From: Symbiopectobacterium purcellii
Lineage (GTDB): Bacteria; Pseudomonadota; Gammaproteobacteria; Enterobacterales; Enterobacteriaceae
DNA: 64,000 bases
Direction of reading: 5' to 3'
Assembly (NCBI RefSeq): GCF_019797845.1
Contig: NZ_CP081864.1
Span: 2,170,001 to 2,234,000, forward strand
Position numbers and translations under genes: made by a program. Positions 9,069 to 18,467 of this stretch are shown here, piece by piece. Every line of letters starts with the position of its first letter. Position 1 is the first letter of the stretch. The notes beneath the pieces were generated by a model. It saw only the letters and a list, made by a program, of their open reading frames with translations. It was not told where the DNA came from and made no database searches.

Positions 9069-10631
9069 ATGAAGAAGTCTCTGATTGCCGTCGGAGTTAT
9101 CGTCGCGCTGGGCGCCGTGTGGACAGGTGCGTCATGGTATACGGGCAAGCAATTGGCACAAAACATCGATACGGTCACCGCTGAATTTAACAAGCAGTTG
9201 CAGGAAGCCTATCCGAATTCAGGGTTCAAGCTGGTGTATCGTGATTACCAAGGGGGCGTGTTTAGCAGTACGTTTTCTCTGGTGTTACAGCCTGACGGTT
9301 CTGCATCAGAAACGCGTCCGTTAGCTCCCAAAAATGAAATAGTGCTCAACGAAACCGTTTCACACGGTCCACTCCCGCTCGCCCTGCTGAAAAAATTGAA
9401 TTTACGTCCCAGCATGGCGCATATCCACAGTGAATTGGCTAATACCGAAGCGACCAAAGAACTGTTTGATGTGCTTCAGAATCAGCCGTTCCGGAGCGCA
9501 GAAACACGTGTGGCATTCAATGGTGATACGTCATCTGTTATCTCTCTGCGCCCACTCGATATTGACAGTGAAGGCACCAAATTTGCCTTCAGCGGCACTG
9601 ATATTGCGTTAGACCTTGCTCACGATCTACGTAGCAGCCGAATTTCAGGCTCGGTTTCTCACTTTTTATCAGAAACCACCAACTACGAAGGCGGCAAAGA
9701 GACTATCGTTCTCGAAGGCCTTGGGTTGGAAGCGAACAATCACCGCGGCAAGTTTAATCTGGATCTTGGCGATGGTAGCGTCACTCTGAAATCAATGAAG
9801 GTGACACCACCAACAAGTGACCCTGTCACGCTGAACAACTTCGTGATCAAAAGCACCATGAGCGAAGACGACAAAAACATCGCTGGCGCGATAACAGTGT
9901 CATTAGACGCACTGCTGCTCAAAGAACGCGACTTGGGTAGCATGAAGTTTGCCTTCAACTTTAACCAACTCGATGGCGAAGCGACACAACAGTTCGCCAA
10001 AACCTATAAGGCCTTGAGTGCGTCATTCCTGGAGTCGCCGTCCGCCATGGACCCACTGCGTTTCCAGTATGAGCTTGGGCAATCGTTACGCAAGGCCCTG
10101 CCTGGCTTGCTGAAAGGCAACCCTAACTTTACCATCGCCCCCTTGAGTTGGAAAAATGCCAAAGGTGAAAGCACTCTCAACGCCTCACTTAATTTGACAA
10201 ATCCGGCGCAATCCACAGCGTTAACGCCGCCGGCACAAAGTGATGAAGAAGGCGTTATCCGTCGCGCGGTTAAACAACTGGATGTGACGTTGAACGCACC
10301 AATGTCCATGCTGGCTGAAGGCATTGTTCAGGCCGGAGGACAAGCACAATCAGAGCAAGAGCATCAGCAACTGATTACCAGTGCGCAAGAGCAAGTGAAA
10401 ATGCTGGCTGGCGTAGGCGAAATGAACCAAATTACCGTCACCAAAGATGATGCTATCACCAGTTCGCTGCACTATGCGGACAACCAGGTGGAGTTCAACG
10501 GACGCAAAATCTCACTGGCAGAGTTTATTGCCCCCTTTATCGATATCCCTACCGATGAAGGTGACGAAGGCGATGATGCCGAGCCGGAAACACAAGACAC
10601 ACCGGCAGTCGTGCCCCCGCAAGCGCAGTAA
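9069..10631 (+). CDS. ydgA: YdgA, DUF945 family protein
   Basis: A 520-residue YdgA-type protein. The N-terminus is an uncleaved-looking signal anchor (KKSLIAVGVIVALGAVW), followed by a long periplasmic region rich in beta strands with repeats of the sort SGSVSHFLSE and SGTDIALDL. The tail after about 495 is acidic and proline-rich. AAGGA lies 8 nt before the ATG. Position after manA is conserved with E. coli. Function unknown; it belongs to the AsmA-like/DUF945 envelope proteins. It ends with a hairpin at 10639-10664 and contains an imperfect matS-like 13-mer. Confidence 0.93.
   Translation: MKKSLIAVGVIVALGAVWTGASWYTGKQLAQNIDTVTAEFNKQLQEAYPNSGFKLVYRDYQGGVFSSTFSLVLQPDGSASETRPLAPKNEIVLNETVSHGPLPLALLKKLNLRPSMAHIHSELANTEATKELFDVLQNQPFRSAETRVAFNGDTSSVISLRPLDIDSEGTKFAFSGTDIALDLAHDLRSSRISGSVSHFLSETTNYEGGKETIVLEGLGLEANNHRGKFNLDLGDGSVTLKSMKVTPPTSDPVTLNNFVIKSTMSEDDKNIAGAITVSLDALLLKERDLGSMKFAFNFNQLDGEATQQFAKTYKALSASFLESPSAMDPLRFQYELGQSLRKALPGLLKGNPNFTIAPLSWKNAKGESTLNASLNLTNPAQSTALTPPAQSDEEGVIRRAVKQLDVTLNAPMSMLAEGIVQAGGQAQSEQEHQQLITSAQEQVKMLAGVGEMNQITVTKDDAITSSLHYADNQVEFNGRKISLAEFIAPFIDIPTDEGDEGDDAEPETQDTPAVVPPQAQ
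9817..9829. other. Imperfect matS-like site in ydgA
   Basis: GTGACCCTGTCAC fits the MatP consensus GTGACRNYGTCAC at 12 of 13 positions (C instead of a purine at position 6). The symmetric arms are intact. Binding would be weaker, if any. Confidence 0.35.
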
Positions 10632-10638
10632 TGCCTAT

Positions 10639-10664
10639 ACCGCCTGCGCATTCTGGCAGGCGGT
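10639..10664 (+). terminator. Hairpin after ydgA
   Basis: Perfect 9-bp stem ACCGCCTGC / GCAGGCGGT with an 8-nt loop, 8 nt after the ydgA stop. There is no T run, so intrinsic termination would be weak; it may instead protect the mRNA end. Confidence 0.45.
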
Positions 10665-10686
10665 CCCCCTAGCGTTCACTGAGTAA

Positions 10687-11673
10687 ATGGTCATACCGTT
10701 GGATAAACACACACTCGAGTCGCGCCAGAGCGTACTTTATTTTGCTGCAATGGCACTGGCCTGGCTGGCAGCACAGGTTTTTTCTGAAACGGATGGCTGG
10801 CTAAGTCTGATCAACCCGGCGTTAGCCATCATGCTGTTCGTGACCTTTATGCAGGTGCCACTGGCAACCTTGCTTGATGGGTTGCGTAATCTGCGTTTTA
10901 TTGGCGCGCTGATGGCCGCCAACTTCATCGGTGTCCCGCTATTACTGTTGCTTATCCGCCCGTGGTTGCCGGACGTTCCTCTGGTGCAATTTGGCATTCT
11001 GCTGGTGCTGTTGGCACCCTGTATCGATTATGTCGTGACCTTCTGCCACCTCGGGCGCGGTGATGCTGCCCGTTTACTCGCCTGCACCCCATTGCTGCTG
11101 GCGATACAACTGCTGTTGTTACCGCTTTATCTGGCGCTGTTTCTGGATGACTCGGCCGCAGCGTTAATCTCGCCAACCCCGTTTGCGCAAGCCTTTATCT
11201 GGCTGATCCTGGTGCCGCTTATCGGCGCAGGCATATTACAAAAAGTCCAATCGCGCTTTTTTATTGCCCAACGGATCGTCACGGGCGCAAGTTGGCTGCC
11301 GGTGCCCGCAACGGCCGTGGTGATCTTTTTAGTGGTGGCGTCTGTCGTGCCGCAGTTGGAACTGGCGATCGGGCCGGTGCATCAGGCACTGCCGTTTTAC
11401 CTGCTGTTTGCCGTAGCCGCGCCTTGTATTGGGACATTGACGGCACGCCTGTTTGGCTTGAACACCGCAAGCCGTCGTGCCGTGGCATTTAGCTGCGCTA
11501 CACGCAATTCGTTAGTGATCCTGCCACTGGCCTTATCGATCCCTGGAGCCATGCCAGTACTGCCAGCGATCCTGGTGGCACAAACCATGATCGAACTGAT
11601 CGCGGAATCCTGTTATGTGCGCGTAATTCCTCGTCTGGTGCGTGCCACAGGCAGAAAGCGCCCATTACCGTAA
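10687..11673 (+). CDS. BASS/ACR3-like transporter (arsenic resistance protein family)
   Basis: A 328-residue integral membrane protein with about ten helices. The motif [24 protein letters not shown] (about 114-138) resembles the Cys-containing helix-4 motif of ACR3-type arsenite permeases, and the [14 protein letters not shown] segment (about 270-283) is the conserved half-helix of the bile acid/sodium symporter superfamily. That superfamily moves organic anions or arsenite across the inner membrane. The substrate here is unknown; no arsR or arsC is adjacent, so arsenic transport is not supported by context. It starts at ATG 10687, directly after ydgA and its hairpin, and precedes add. Confidence 0.8.
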   Translation: MVIPLDKHTLESRQSVLYFAAMALAWLAAQVFSETDGWLSLINPALAIMLFVTFMQVPLATLLDGLRNLRFIGALMAANFIGVPLLLLLIRPWLPDVPLVQFGILLVLLAPCIDYVVTFCHLGRGDAARLLACTPLLLAIQLLLLPLYLALFLDDSAAALISPTPFAQAFIWLILVPLIGAGILQKVQSRFFIAQRIVTGASWLPVPATAVVIFLVVASVVPQLELAIGPVHQALPFYLLFAVAAPCIGTLTARLFGLNTASRRAVAFSCATRNSLVILPLALSIPGAMPVLPAILVAQTMIELIAESCYVRVIPRLVRATGRKRPLP

Positions 11674-11771
11674 TCGGCAATGGTATTCCATGTCTTATTG
11701 TTTATACTAAACAGTACCTTAATAATTTAACGGCTCAACGCACCTTGGTGCGCGGAGCGAAAGAAGCCATT

Positions 11772-12785
11772 ATGATCGATCCCTCAATCCCGTTGACAGA
11801 TATCCACCGCCACCTTGATGGCAACATTAGCGCACAAACGATCCTCGATTTAGCACACCAGTTTAACGTCACCCTCCCCGCGCAGACGCTTGAAACACTG
11901 ATCCCGCACGTACAGGTCATCGACAAAGCGGCTAATTTACTTGGCTTTCTGCAAAAACTGGATTGGGGTGTAGCCGTGCTCGGTTCTCTCGATGCCTGCC
12001 GACGCGTTGCTTATGAAAACGTGGAAGATGCGGTGCGCGCCGGTCTGGATTACACCGAGTTGCGGTTCTCCCCCTACTACATGGCACAGCGCCATGCACT
12101 TCCGCTGCAAGGCGTGGTCGAAGCGGTTATTGATGGCATACAAGCGGGCTGCCGCGATTACGATACCGATATCCAACTGATTGGTATCATGAGCCGCACC
12201 TTTGGGTCAGAGGCGTGCCAGCAAGAGTTGAACGCCCTGCAAGCTTGCCGAGACAATATCGTAGCACTCGATTTGGCTGGCGATGAACTGGGCTTCCCGG
12301 GCAGTCTGTTTACTTCGCACTTTCGTCAGGCGCGTGATAACGGTTGGCATATTACCGTTCATGCCGGTGAAGCGGCGGATGCTGAAAGTATCTGGCAGGC
12401 GATTCGTCAATTAGGGGCAGAGCGCATCGGTCACGGCGTAGCCGCCATTGTGGATAAAATGCTAATGACACACATGGCGCAGCAACAGATCGCCATTGAA
12501 TCCTGCCTGACGTCAAATATTCAAACCAGTACTGTCATGTCGTTAGCGGAACATCCTCTGCCCCACTTTCTGCGTCACGGTATCCCCGCGACCATCAATA
12601 CTGACGATCCGGCGGTACAAGGGATAGAAATAGCACACGAATATCACACTGCCGCCCCGCAGGCTGGCCTGACCACCGATGAAATTCGTCAGGCGCAGAG
12701 CAATGGATTGGCAGTCGCGTTTCTTTCCGATCAGGACAAACAACGTATTCGTGAAAAAGTTCACCGCAAGCGCGCTCGCGTATAA
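11772..12785 (+). CDS. add: Adenosine deaminase
   Basis: Zn-dependent enzyme that converts adenosine and deoxyadenosine to inosine and deoxyinosine in purine salvage. It has 337 residues, close to the E. coli length. Metal and catalytic residues are visible: HRHLDG (His pair, about 12-17), VHAGEA (His and catalytic Glu, about 196-201), RIGHG (about 219) and NTDDP (Asp pair, about 276-280). The ATG at 11772 ([15 protein letters not shown]) aligns with the E. coli start, so nine upstream in-frame codons are excluded. Cytosolic. It is convergent with the acyltransferase gene. Confidence 0.97.
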   Translation: MIDPSIPLTDIHRHLDGNISAQTILDLAHQFNVTLPAQTLETLIPHVQVIDKAANLLGFLQKLDWGVAVLGSLDACRRVAYENVEDAVRAGLDYTELRFSPYYMAQRHALPLQGVVEAVIDGIQAGCRDYDTDIQLIGIMSRTFGSEACQQELNALQACRDNIVALDLAGDELGFPGSLFTSHFRQARDNGWHITVHAGEAADAESIWQAIRQLGAERIGHGVAAIVDKMLMTHMAQQQIAIESCLTSNIQTSTVMSLAEHPLPHFLRHGIPATINTDDPAVQGIEIAHEYHTAAPQAGLTTDEIRQAQSNGLAVAFLSDQDKQRIREKVHRKRARV

Positions 12786-12815
12786 GCTCAGGCACACCGG
12801 GGCGACAGTTCGCCC

Positions 12816-13862
12816 CTACAGGGTTATTACACGATTAATCCAGCGTAACCGGCTTAACAGACAGCAAATCAGGTATGACAGCGCAAAGGTCAACGCGCCA
12901 TAGAGCACAATAAAACCATAGACGGACAAAAAGCTGAACATCAGGTATAACCGGTCATAAAGCGCGGTGTTGTTAATTTCTATGACGAAGATATTGTGCA
13001 CCAGATAAATCCCCAACGTTTTACCACCAACCCGACCGATCATCCCTTCAAGCCAGGCAAAACGGGTATGTAACATTAAATAAAACAGGCAAACGGCTGA
13101 GACTTGCAGTGGCAGGTTATAGAATTTACCGTAGAAAAAAACGATCCCCCAATGCTGGGTTAGCAGGGTCAACACACAGAAACTAAGTAATGCCAGCGCA
13201 ATTCCCGGTAAATAGTGGCGTGCCGATAACGAGGTAGGTTGATACACCAGGCCAAAATAACCACCAATAAGAAAACTGACCAGACCAAATACCTGGCGGG
13301 ACATTAACAATGCCGGATGAATAAACGGGGGAATACCGAACAGGCTATTCATGATTTTCTCTACCAGCGTCAAATTAGCTAATAGAAAGAGCGCAGCGAT
13401 AACGTACATTAGCATCTGCCGGTTGGCATTAACAAACACCGGACGCAGCAAGGGCACGATAAAATAGAGACCAATAATCGAGAATAAAAACCACAGGTGG
13501 ATGGCCTCACTCGCAGTGCGATCGGTGTTGAGGTACGCCCAGAAATCGTAATGCGGTGCACCGAGCACGCGCGTCAACACAACAGTGTCATACAAATAAT
13601 AAAAAAAGAGCCAGAAAACCAGTGCGATCGTGATGGCTTTGGATTTAGTCATCACATAACGAAATTGATCCTCATGGCGATTATTCAATAAAAAATAGCC
13701 ACTCGCCATATAAAACATCGCCACCCCAAATTGTCCGGTCTGACGAATAAACAATACGCCAAAATCCTGAGGATCCCGATTCATAAAATAGAGCGAGACA
13801 TGTGAAACAATAACCAAAAAAATCGCAACAATTTTCATCAAATCGAGACTATAGATTCGCAT
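12816..13862 (-). CDS. Acyltransferase 3 family membrane protein
   Basis: A 348-residue protein with about ten membrane helices. It begins with the family signature SLDLMKIVAIFLVIVSH (residues 4-20), carrying the conserved His at the end of helix 1, and has IYLVHN near 300. Relatives such as WecH and OafA O-acetylate surface polysaccharides from the inner membrane using cytosolic acetyl-CoA. No polysaccharide cluster is adjacent, so the acceptor is unknown. It lies alone between add and a transporter gene. Confidence 0.85.
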   Translation of the reverse strand: MRIYSLDLMKIVAIFLVIVSHVSLYFMNRDPQDFGVLFIRQTGQFGVAMFYMASGYFLLNNRHEDQFRYVMTKSKAITIALVFWLFFYYLYDTVVLTRVLGAPHYDFWAYLNTDRTASEAIHLWFLFSIIGLYFIVPLLRPVFVNANRQMLMYVIAALFLLANLTLVEKIMNSLFGIPPFIHPALLMSRQVFGLVSFLIGGYFGLVYQPTSLSARHYLPGIALALLSFCVLTLLTQHWGIVFFYGKFYNLPLQVSAVCLFYLMLHTRFAWLEGMIGRVGGKTLGIYLVHNIFVIEINNTALYDRLYLMFSFLSVYGFIVLYGALTFALSYLICCLLSRLRWINRVITL

Positions 13863-14022
13863 ACCTCGCCCTTATGACCAAGATAACATTCGAAATAACT
13901 CACGTTTGAGAAGTATTGGTTATTTTTACAATGATATAATGCAGAAAACGATTCTGGCCAAAGAAGCGAGTTAAGGCCGGACGGTTATCCGGCCAGAGAA
14001 TAAGACTAAACAGTTTGAACTA

Positions 14023-15033
14023 TTAGGCCGGTTTCACCGGTTGCGTCTTGGCCTTTTTATTAGCATAACGCTGTGCCAAGGCGGCGCACACCATTAATTG
14101 AATCTGATGAAATATCATTAACGGCAACACCATTGCGCCAACGGCAGCCGCGGGAAACAGCACATTAGCCATAGGAATACCGTTCGCCAGACTCTTTTTG
14201 GAACCGCAAAACACGATGGTGATCTCATCTGCAGTATTGAAGCCCAATTTACGCGCCGCCAAGGTATTAACCAACAGCACAATCGCCAGCAGCACAATCG
14301 AACAGACGACCACTGCCAGCAGCGACCAGCCGTTAATTTGTGTCCAAATCCCCTGCACTACGGCTTCACTGAAGGCCACATAGACCACCAAAAGAATCGA
14401 TGACCGGTCAGTAATATTAATCAATTTGCGATGGCGTTCAACCCAGCCCGCAATCAGTGGACGAGAAAGATGCCCTAACACAAACGGCACCATCAGTTGC
14501 AGGATAATCGAGCCAATCGCGTGCAGCGTATCCGTTTCCCCGCCCTGGGTGTGCATCAACAAACCGACAAGAATGGGAGATAAAAACACGCCAAGAATGC
14601 TGGACGCTGACGCGCTGCAAATAGCAGCCGCCACGTTGCCTCCCGCCATTGAGGTATAGGCAATCGCTGATTGCACCGTAGCAGGCAGTGCACACAGGTA
14701 GAGAAACCCAAGATAGAGTGTCGGCGTCAACACGGTAGGCACCAATGCATTCATCCCCATACCCAATAGCGGAAAGAGCAAAAAGGTGCTGGCGAACACC
14801 ACCAAATGCAAACGCCAGTGCCCCATGCCTGCGGTAATGGCTTCACGTGAGAGTTTTGCGCCGTGCATAAAAAACAGCAGCGCGATAGCTGCCGTGGTCA
14901 GGTATTCAAAAAACGTTTTCACGTTACCTTCGCACGGAAAAACCGATGCCGTAAGCACCACCACAATCAATACCAGTAAAAATTTATCAATACGAAGGCG
15001 TTGTAACCATGACAAGGGAGAGAATGAAGCCAT
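14023..15033 (-). CDS. Bile acid:sodium symporter family transporter (YfeH-like)
   Basis: A 336-residue protein with about ten membrane helices. It begins SWLQRLRIDKFLLVLIVVV, then LTTAAIALLFFMHGAKLS (about 46-63) and FCGSKKSLANGIPMA (about 277-291), the motifs of the YfeH/SBF-like (P7) branch of bile acid:sodium symporters. Sodium-coupled uptake of an organic anion is likely; the substrate is unknown. Belongs to a different branch from the transporter at 10687. It is the leftward neighbour of ydgJ, with a gap of about 150 nt. Confidence 0.87.
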   Translation of the reverse strand: MASFSPLSWLQRLRIDKFLLVLIVVVLTASVFPCEGNVKTFFEYLTTAAIALLFFMHGAKLSREAITAGMGHWRLHLVVFASTFLLFPLLGMGMNALVPTVLTPTLYLGFLYLCALPATVQSAIAYTSMAGGNVAAAICSASASSILGVFLSPILVGLLMHTQGGETDTLHAIGSIILQLMVPFVLGHLSRPLIAGWVERHRKLINITDRSSILLVVYVAFSEAVVQGIWTQINGWSLLAVVVCSIVLLAIVLLVNTLAARKLGFNTADEITIVFCGSKKSLANGIPMANVLFPAAAVGAMVLPLMIFHQIQLMVCAALAQRYANKKAKTQPVKPA

Positions 15034-15186
15034 TACAGGAACCTGCTGTTTTAAAAAAAGCTGTTTTTGAAAAAAATAAAGGCAATCTTACGATCGCCTT
15101 TATCAACAAAACACCAACAAGATCAAAACTAACCTTGCATCATAAGGAGATGAAATGGTAAGGCATGATGCTATCCGATTTCGGGA

Positions 15187-16233
15187 TCATTGGTTTTTGA
15201 CCATCACCGCACGGCGTTCCTGATGAGAGAGCAGACCAATCTCAATCAACTCCATCACCTGTATCGCCTGCTCAGCGGGCAGCGGGTTTTCACCCTTGCC
15301 TTGCAGCGCATCACGCACTGCAGCGTAATAGGCAGGATAGTTACCAGGCAACGTCGTTACCGTCTGCTCAGCCATCACCCCATCCTGATGCAGCGTTAGC
15401 ACACCATGACGCGAATCCTGCCCCCAATCTGTCTGCGGCAGACGCACGCCGGTTTTCAAACGATCTTCTTGCGGATCAAGGCCATATTTAATGAAGCTGC
15501 CTTTGGTTCCGTGCACTGTATAACGCGCAGACTCGGCGGCCACCAGCATACTGGCATGCAACACCACACGGCGCTGTGGATAAATCAAGGTGGCATGGAA
15601 ATAATCCGTCGCTTTGCCGCCAGGGCGCAGTTGTGCCAAATCCACATTGATAGCCACTGGTAACCCAAACAGTTGCAGCGCTTGATCCAACAGATGCGGA
15701 CCTAAGTCATACCAGATTCCGCTTCCTACACTGCCATCTTCACGCCAGCGCTGACGCACTTCAGGGCGGAAACGATCAAAATGGGACTCAAGATAAACGA
15801 CTTCGCCCAATACACCGGTATCAACTAACTGTTTTAGCGTGAGAAAATCGCTGTCCCAGCGACGATTGTGGAACACAGACAACAGCTTTCCGCTGTGGGC
15901 CGCCACCTGCGCCAGCTCTTTTGCTTGTGACAATGTCACGGTGAAAGGTTTATCAACCACCACGTGTTTCCCCGCTAACAGCGCCTGTTTGGCCAAAGGG
16001 AAATGGGTTGCATTCGGGGTTGGAATAACAACAAGATCAATATCGGCACGGCTGAACAGCGCCTGCGGCGCGTCAACCACGATGACGTCAGCCCAATCCG
16101 CATGCACTTTCTGCGCATCACTGCTCGACACGGCAACCAGTTCCATACCCGGCACCGCAGTGATCAACGGCGCATGAAACGTCTTGCTGGCATAGCCATA
16201 CCCTACCAGCCCGACGCGAATGGTATCACTCAT
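15187..16233 (-). CDS. ydgJ: Gfo/Idh/MocA-type oxidoreductase YdgJ
   Basis: A 348-residue NAD(P)-binding oxidoreductase matching E. coli YdgJ throughout. The N-terminal Rossmann motif VGLVGYGYASK is at about 7-17, the conserved VDKPFTVT segment with the family Lys at about 94-101, and WYDLGPHLLDQAL, which carries the proposed catalytic His, at about 173-185. The true substrate (a cyclic polyol or sugar) is unknown. AGGGGAC precedes the ATG. E. coli also has ydgJ upstream of cnu-rsx; here the YopJ-like gene and the ara locus are inserted between them. A perfect matS site lies inside the gene. Confidence 0.93.
   Translation of the reverse strand: MSDTIRVGLVGYGYASKTFHAPLITAVPGMELVAVSSSDAQKVHADWADVIVVDAPQALFSRADIDLVVIPTPNATHFPLAKQALLAGKHVVVDKPFTVTLSQAKELAQVAAHSGKLLSVFHNRRWDSDFLTLKQLVDTGVLGEVVYLESHFDRFRPEVRQRWREDGSVGSGIWYDLGPHLLDQALQLFGLPVAINVDLAQLRPGGKATDYFHATLIYPQRRVVLHASMLVAAESARYTVHGTKGSFIKYGLDPQEDRLKTGVRLPQTDWGQDSRHGVLTLHQDGVMAEQTVTTLPGNYPAYYAAVRDALQGKGENPLPAEQAIQVMELIEIGLLSHQERRAVMVKNQ
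15927..15939. other. matS site (MatP binding), inside ydgJ
   Basis: GTGACAATGTCAC is a perfect match to the matS consensus GTGACRNYGTCAC. MatP bound to matS organises the Ter macrodomain and delays its segregation. Confidence 0.8.
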
Positions 16234-16439
16234 GAATGTCCCCTCGGTAGTATTGTCCTTGTCATCAAGGCATTAGCATGAGTATAGCATCAACAAAGGC
16301 AGCCCTGTATGCGCTTTAATGACCGACAAGAGTGAAAATATAAGAAAAGAATACTGCCTAAGCCATGTATAAAAATTTGGGTTACGCTTATTTACCCTAG
16401 AATTACCCCTCTATACTCATTATAAAATAAGGACATTTC

Positions 16440-17339
16440 ATGTTTAAGGTTAGCGAGAACAACATCAATTCAGCGTATTTATTCTCTGCGAATAATGATG
16501 CTAACTATCTATCGATACACATGCTTGGTGAATATATCGACAAAATAGAAACAAGCCTCAATAATAACACATGGATGGATCTGCAACTTGCCATAACAGA
16601 TCGTAAAGTGATGCCACATTTAGTGGCATTGGCTAACAAAAGAAATCCAGCTTTGAATTTGGTATATATCGATTCCCCCTATGATTTACCCGCCCACCTG
16701 ATGTCACTTTCGCCTAATGACTATCATCCCAATAAATATATTATCTGTACCGGTGATGATAAAATGCATACGGGCATGCTTGATGCAAGATTTATTGATA
16801 ATAAGCTATCAATGATTTTATTTGAGCCGACATCGTTAAATTTTACAGCACCAGCCCTGCTGGCTTTGAGAATTAACTCGGCCCTTGAGCAAGACATGCC
16901 AGGTGTAAAAAAACCTTTTGCATTACAGGTGGATATACAAAGAAGTGATTATGAATGTGGCATTTTTAGCCTGGCTTTGGCCAAAAAAACGCATAAAAAC
17001 GACGAATGTGTCCTCAAGTTACACCATGAAATCGCCGCGAAAAAATTTGAGAAAGTAACGTTAGCGGAGTGCAAAAGCATCACAGACAAATTTCTGCCTG
17101 TGATTTGTTATAAACATACTCAGGGGTTAAAACGGTTAAGTGAATACTTAGAAGCAAAACCAGAAAGTATTCATCATCAAATCAGTGGCAAACATAAACA
17201 AATCATGAATCATATCAAAGCCAGCTATACCCATATTGATGGGAAATTAATTTCAAAATCGATCCATTTAAAGCGACTCACAGAATACAAAGCACTACGA
17301 GACGATTTTTTTAACGATCACTCTGACCTTATAAAATAA
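16440..17339 (+). CDS. YopJ-family effector-like acetyltransferase (C55 fold)
   Basis: A 299-residue protein with the YopJ/HopZ/AvrRxv catalytic signature: His110 (DDKMHTGML), Glu129 (MILFEPT) and Cys173 (SDYECGIFSLALAKK). The spacing, 19 residues from His to Glu and 44 from Glu to Cys, equals that of YopJ (H109, E128, C172), so the triad looks intact. YopJ proteins are injected by type III secretion and acetylate Ser, Thr or Lys on host proteins, using acetyl-CoA and activated by host inositol hexakisphosphate. The C-terminal part is Lys-rich. The gene is visibly AT-rich with A/T-ending codons, unlike ydgJ and araC beside it, which suggests horizontal transfer. AAGGA lies 6 nt before the ATG. 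No hrp box, chaperone gene or secretion gene is seen in the window. The family is confident; delivery and target are inference. Confidence 0.85.
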   Translation: MFKVSENNINSAYLFSANNDANYLSIHMLGEYIDKIETSLNNNTWMDLQLAITDRKVMPHLVALANKRNPALNLVYIDSPYDLPAHLMSLSPNDYHPNKYIICTGDDKMHTGMLDARFIDNKLSMILFEPTSLNFTAPALLALRINSALEQDMPGVKKPFALQVDIQRSDYECGIFSLALAKKTHKNDECVLKLHHEIAAKKFEKVTLAECKSITDKFLPVICYKHTQGLKRLSEYLEAKPESIHHQISGKHKQIMNHIKASYTHIDGKLISKSIHLKRLTEYKALRDDFFNDHSDLIK

Positions 17340-17358
17340 AATATTTCCACTCTCCTTC

Positions 17359-17389
17359 CGAGAGGCAAGGTAAGCAACCTTGCCTCTCG
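17359..17389. terminator. Strong hairpin between YopJ-like gene and araC
   Basis: Perfect 13-bp inverted repeat CGAGAGGCAAGGT / ACCTTGCCTCTCG with a 5-nt loop, located between two converging genes. No T run on either side, but the stem is very stable and probably separates the two transcripts. Confidence 0.6.
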
Positions 17390-17410
17390 CTTAGCACTAA
17401 CAGTGATATT

Positions 17411-18346
17411 TTACACGCTGACTGCTTGCGCACTCTGGCCATGCCAATTTACCGATTCCGTTTTTGCAGCTGCGGGATAATTTATTTCACTGCTGCGACG
17501 CCGAAAATCGCTTGGGCTGACGCCAACGCGTTTACGAAACACGCGAGAAAAATAGAGCTGATCGTCATAGCCAACCACGCGCCCGATATTGGCAATAGAT
17601 TCCTGCGTGGTTTGCAGTAACAGCTTGGCACGAATCACCCGCTGATCTTCACGCCAGCGCAAAATGTTGACGCCCACCTGCTCACGGAACAAATGGGCCA
17701 GACGTGAAGGCGATAAGCAGACATGGCGCGCCACCTCATCAATACGCAGCTCACCGGAGAGATTACTGGTGATGAACTGGCACGCTTCAATCACCCGCGG
17801 ATCCATAATCCGCTGCGGGCTTTGCGGATCCTCTTCCATGGCACGGATCAACAACCGTTCCAGCAGATTCATGCCTAACTCTTCGGAAAAGCGCCGCCCC
17901 GAGCGATGGGTCTGCTCTATATTGGCAAACAGGCGATCAAACTCCAACAGCAGATGGTTGTTGGGTAACGTCAGGCGGCCAATGTCACACTGTTTACTGT
18001 GCCATTCCAGCCAATCGGCCCAGTAGGCGCGAGGACGAAAATAGACCCAGCGGTGATACCAGCAATCACTGTGCGGCGAGCGACCGTAGAAATGTTTCGA
18101 TTTCGGTGGGAAAAGCAGTAAATCCCCCGGATTACAGAAAAAATCGGTTTCCCCGTCAGATACTCTGCCTTGGCCTTTGATGGTCAGGTTAATAATATAG
18201 CCTTTCATCCCATCCGGACGGTCGATAAAGAAATCAAGCGGCCCGTCAGCCAGGATGGGCGTTAAACCTGCCACCAGATACGCGTTAAAAGAATAACCTG
18301 GCAGCAATGGGTTTGATTGCGACTCATGCGTCATGCGCTGGTACAT
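17411..18346 (-). CDS. araC: Arabinose regulator AraC
   Basis: Dual activator/repressor of the arabinose genes, 311 residues. The N-terminal arm and sugar-binding barrel match E. coli AraC ([47 protein letters not shown]); the C-terminal DNA-binding domain has [16 protein letters not shown] and the second helix-turn-helix [16 protein letters not shown] (about 230-285). The start at 18346 was chosen for GGAGGG just upstream; another ATG four codons later is possible, and a longer open frame upstream has no support. The C-terminus is somewhat longer than in E. coli. It lies last in an araFGH-araC series rather than beside araB. Confidence 0.95.
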   Translation of the reverse strand: MYQRMTHESQSNPLLPGYSFNAYLVAGLTPILADGPLDFFIDRPDGMKGYIINLTIKGQGRVSDGETDFFCNPGDLLLFPPKSKHFYGRSPHSDCWYHRWVYFRPRAYWADWLEWHSKQCDIGRLTLPNNHLLLEFDRLFANIEQTHRSGRRFSEELGMNLLERLLIRAMEEDPQSPQRIMDPRVIEACQFITSNLSGELRIDEVARHVCLSPSRLAHLFREQVGVNILRWREDQRVIRAKLLLQTTQESIANIGRVVGYDDQLYFSRVFRKRVGVSPSDFRRRSSEINYPAAAKTESVNWHGQSAQAVSV

Positions 18347-18398
18347 CGGCCCTCCGGAAATCATCGGGTGCAAACAGAACCAGGCAGCAGCGCAATAA

Positions 18399-18411
18399 GT
18401 GACATTGTCAC
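18399..18411. other. matS site (MatP binding), between araH and araC
   Basis: GTGACATTGTCAC is a perfect match to GTGACRNYGTCAC, located in the 121-nt gap between araC and araH. Confidence 0.8.
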
Positions 18412-18467
18412 TGCTACCCGACATCCTCTCAGACAAATAGCCCATAACCCCCTTACTGCTGATACGG

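Noticed and set aside
10687..15033. The two BASS-type transporters as one arsenic-resistance cluster
   Set aside because: No arsR, arsC or arsH is present, the genes are on opposite strands and belong to different branches, and add and an acyltransferase lie between them.
16234..16439. Search for an hrp box or PhoP box upstream of the YopJ-like gene
   Set aside because: No GGAACC-N15/16-CCAC pattern was found. GGTTA and TTTA elements near 16380 are too weak and wrongly spaced for a PhoP box.
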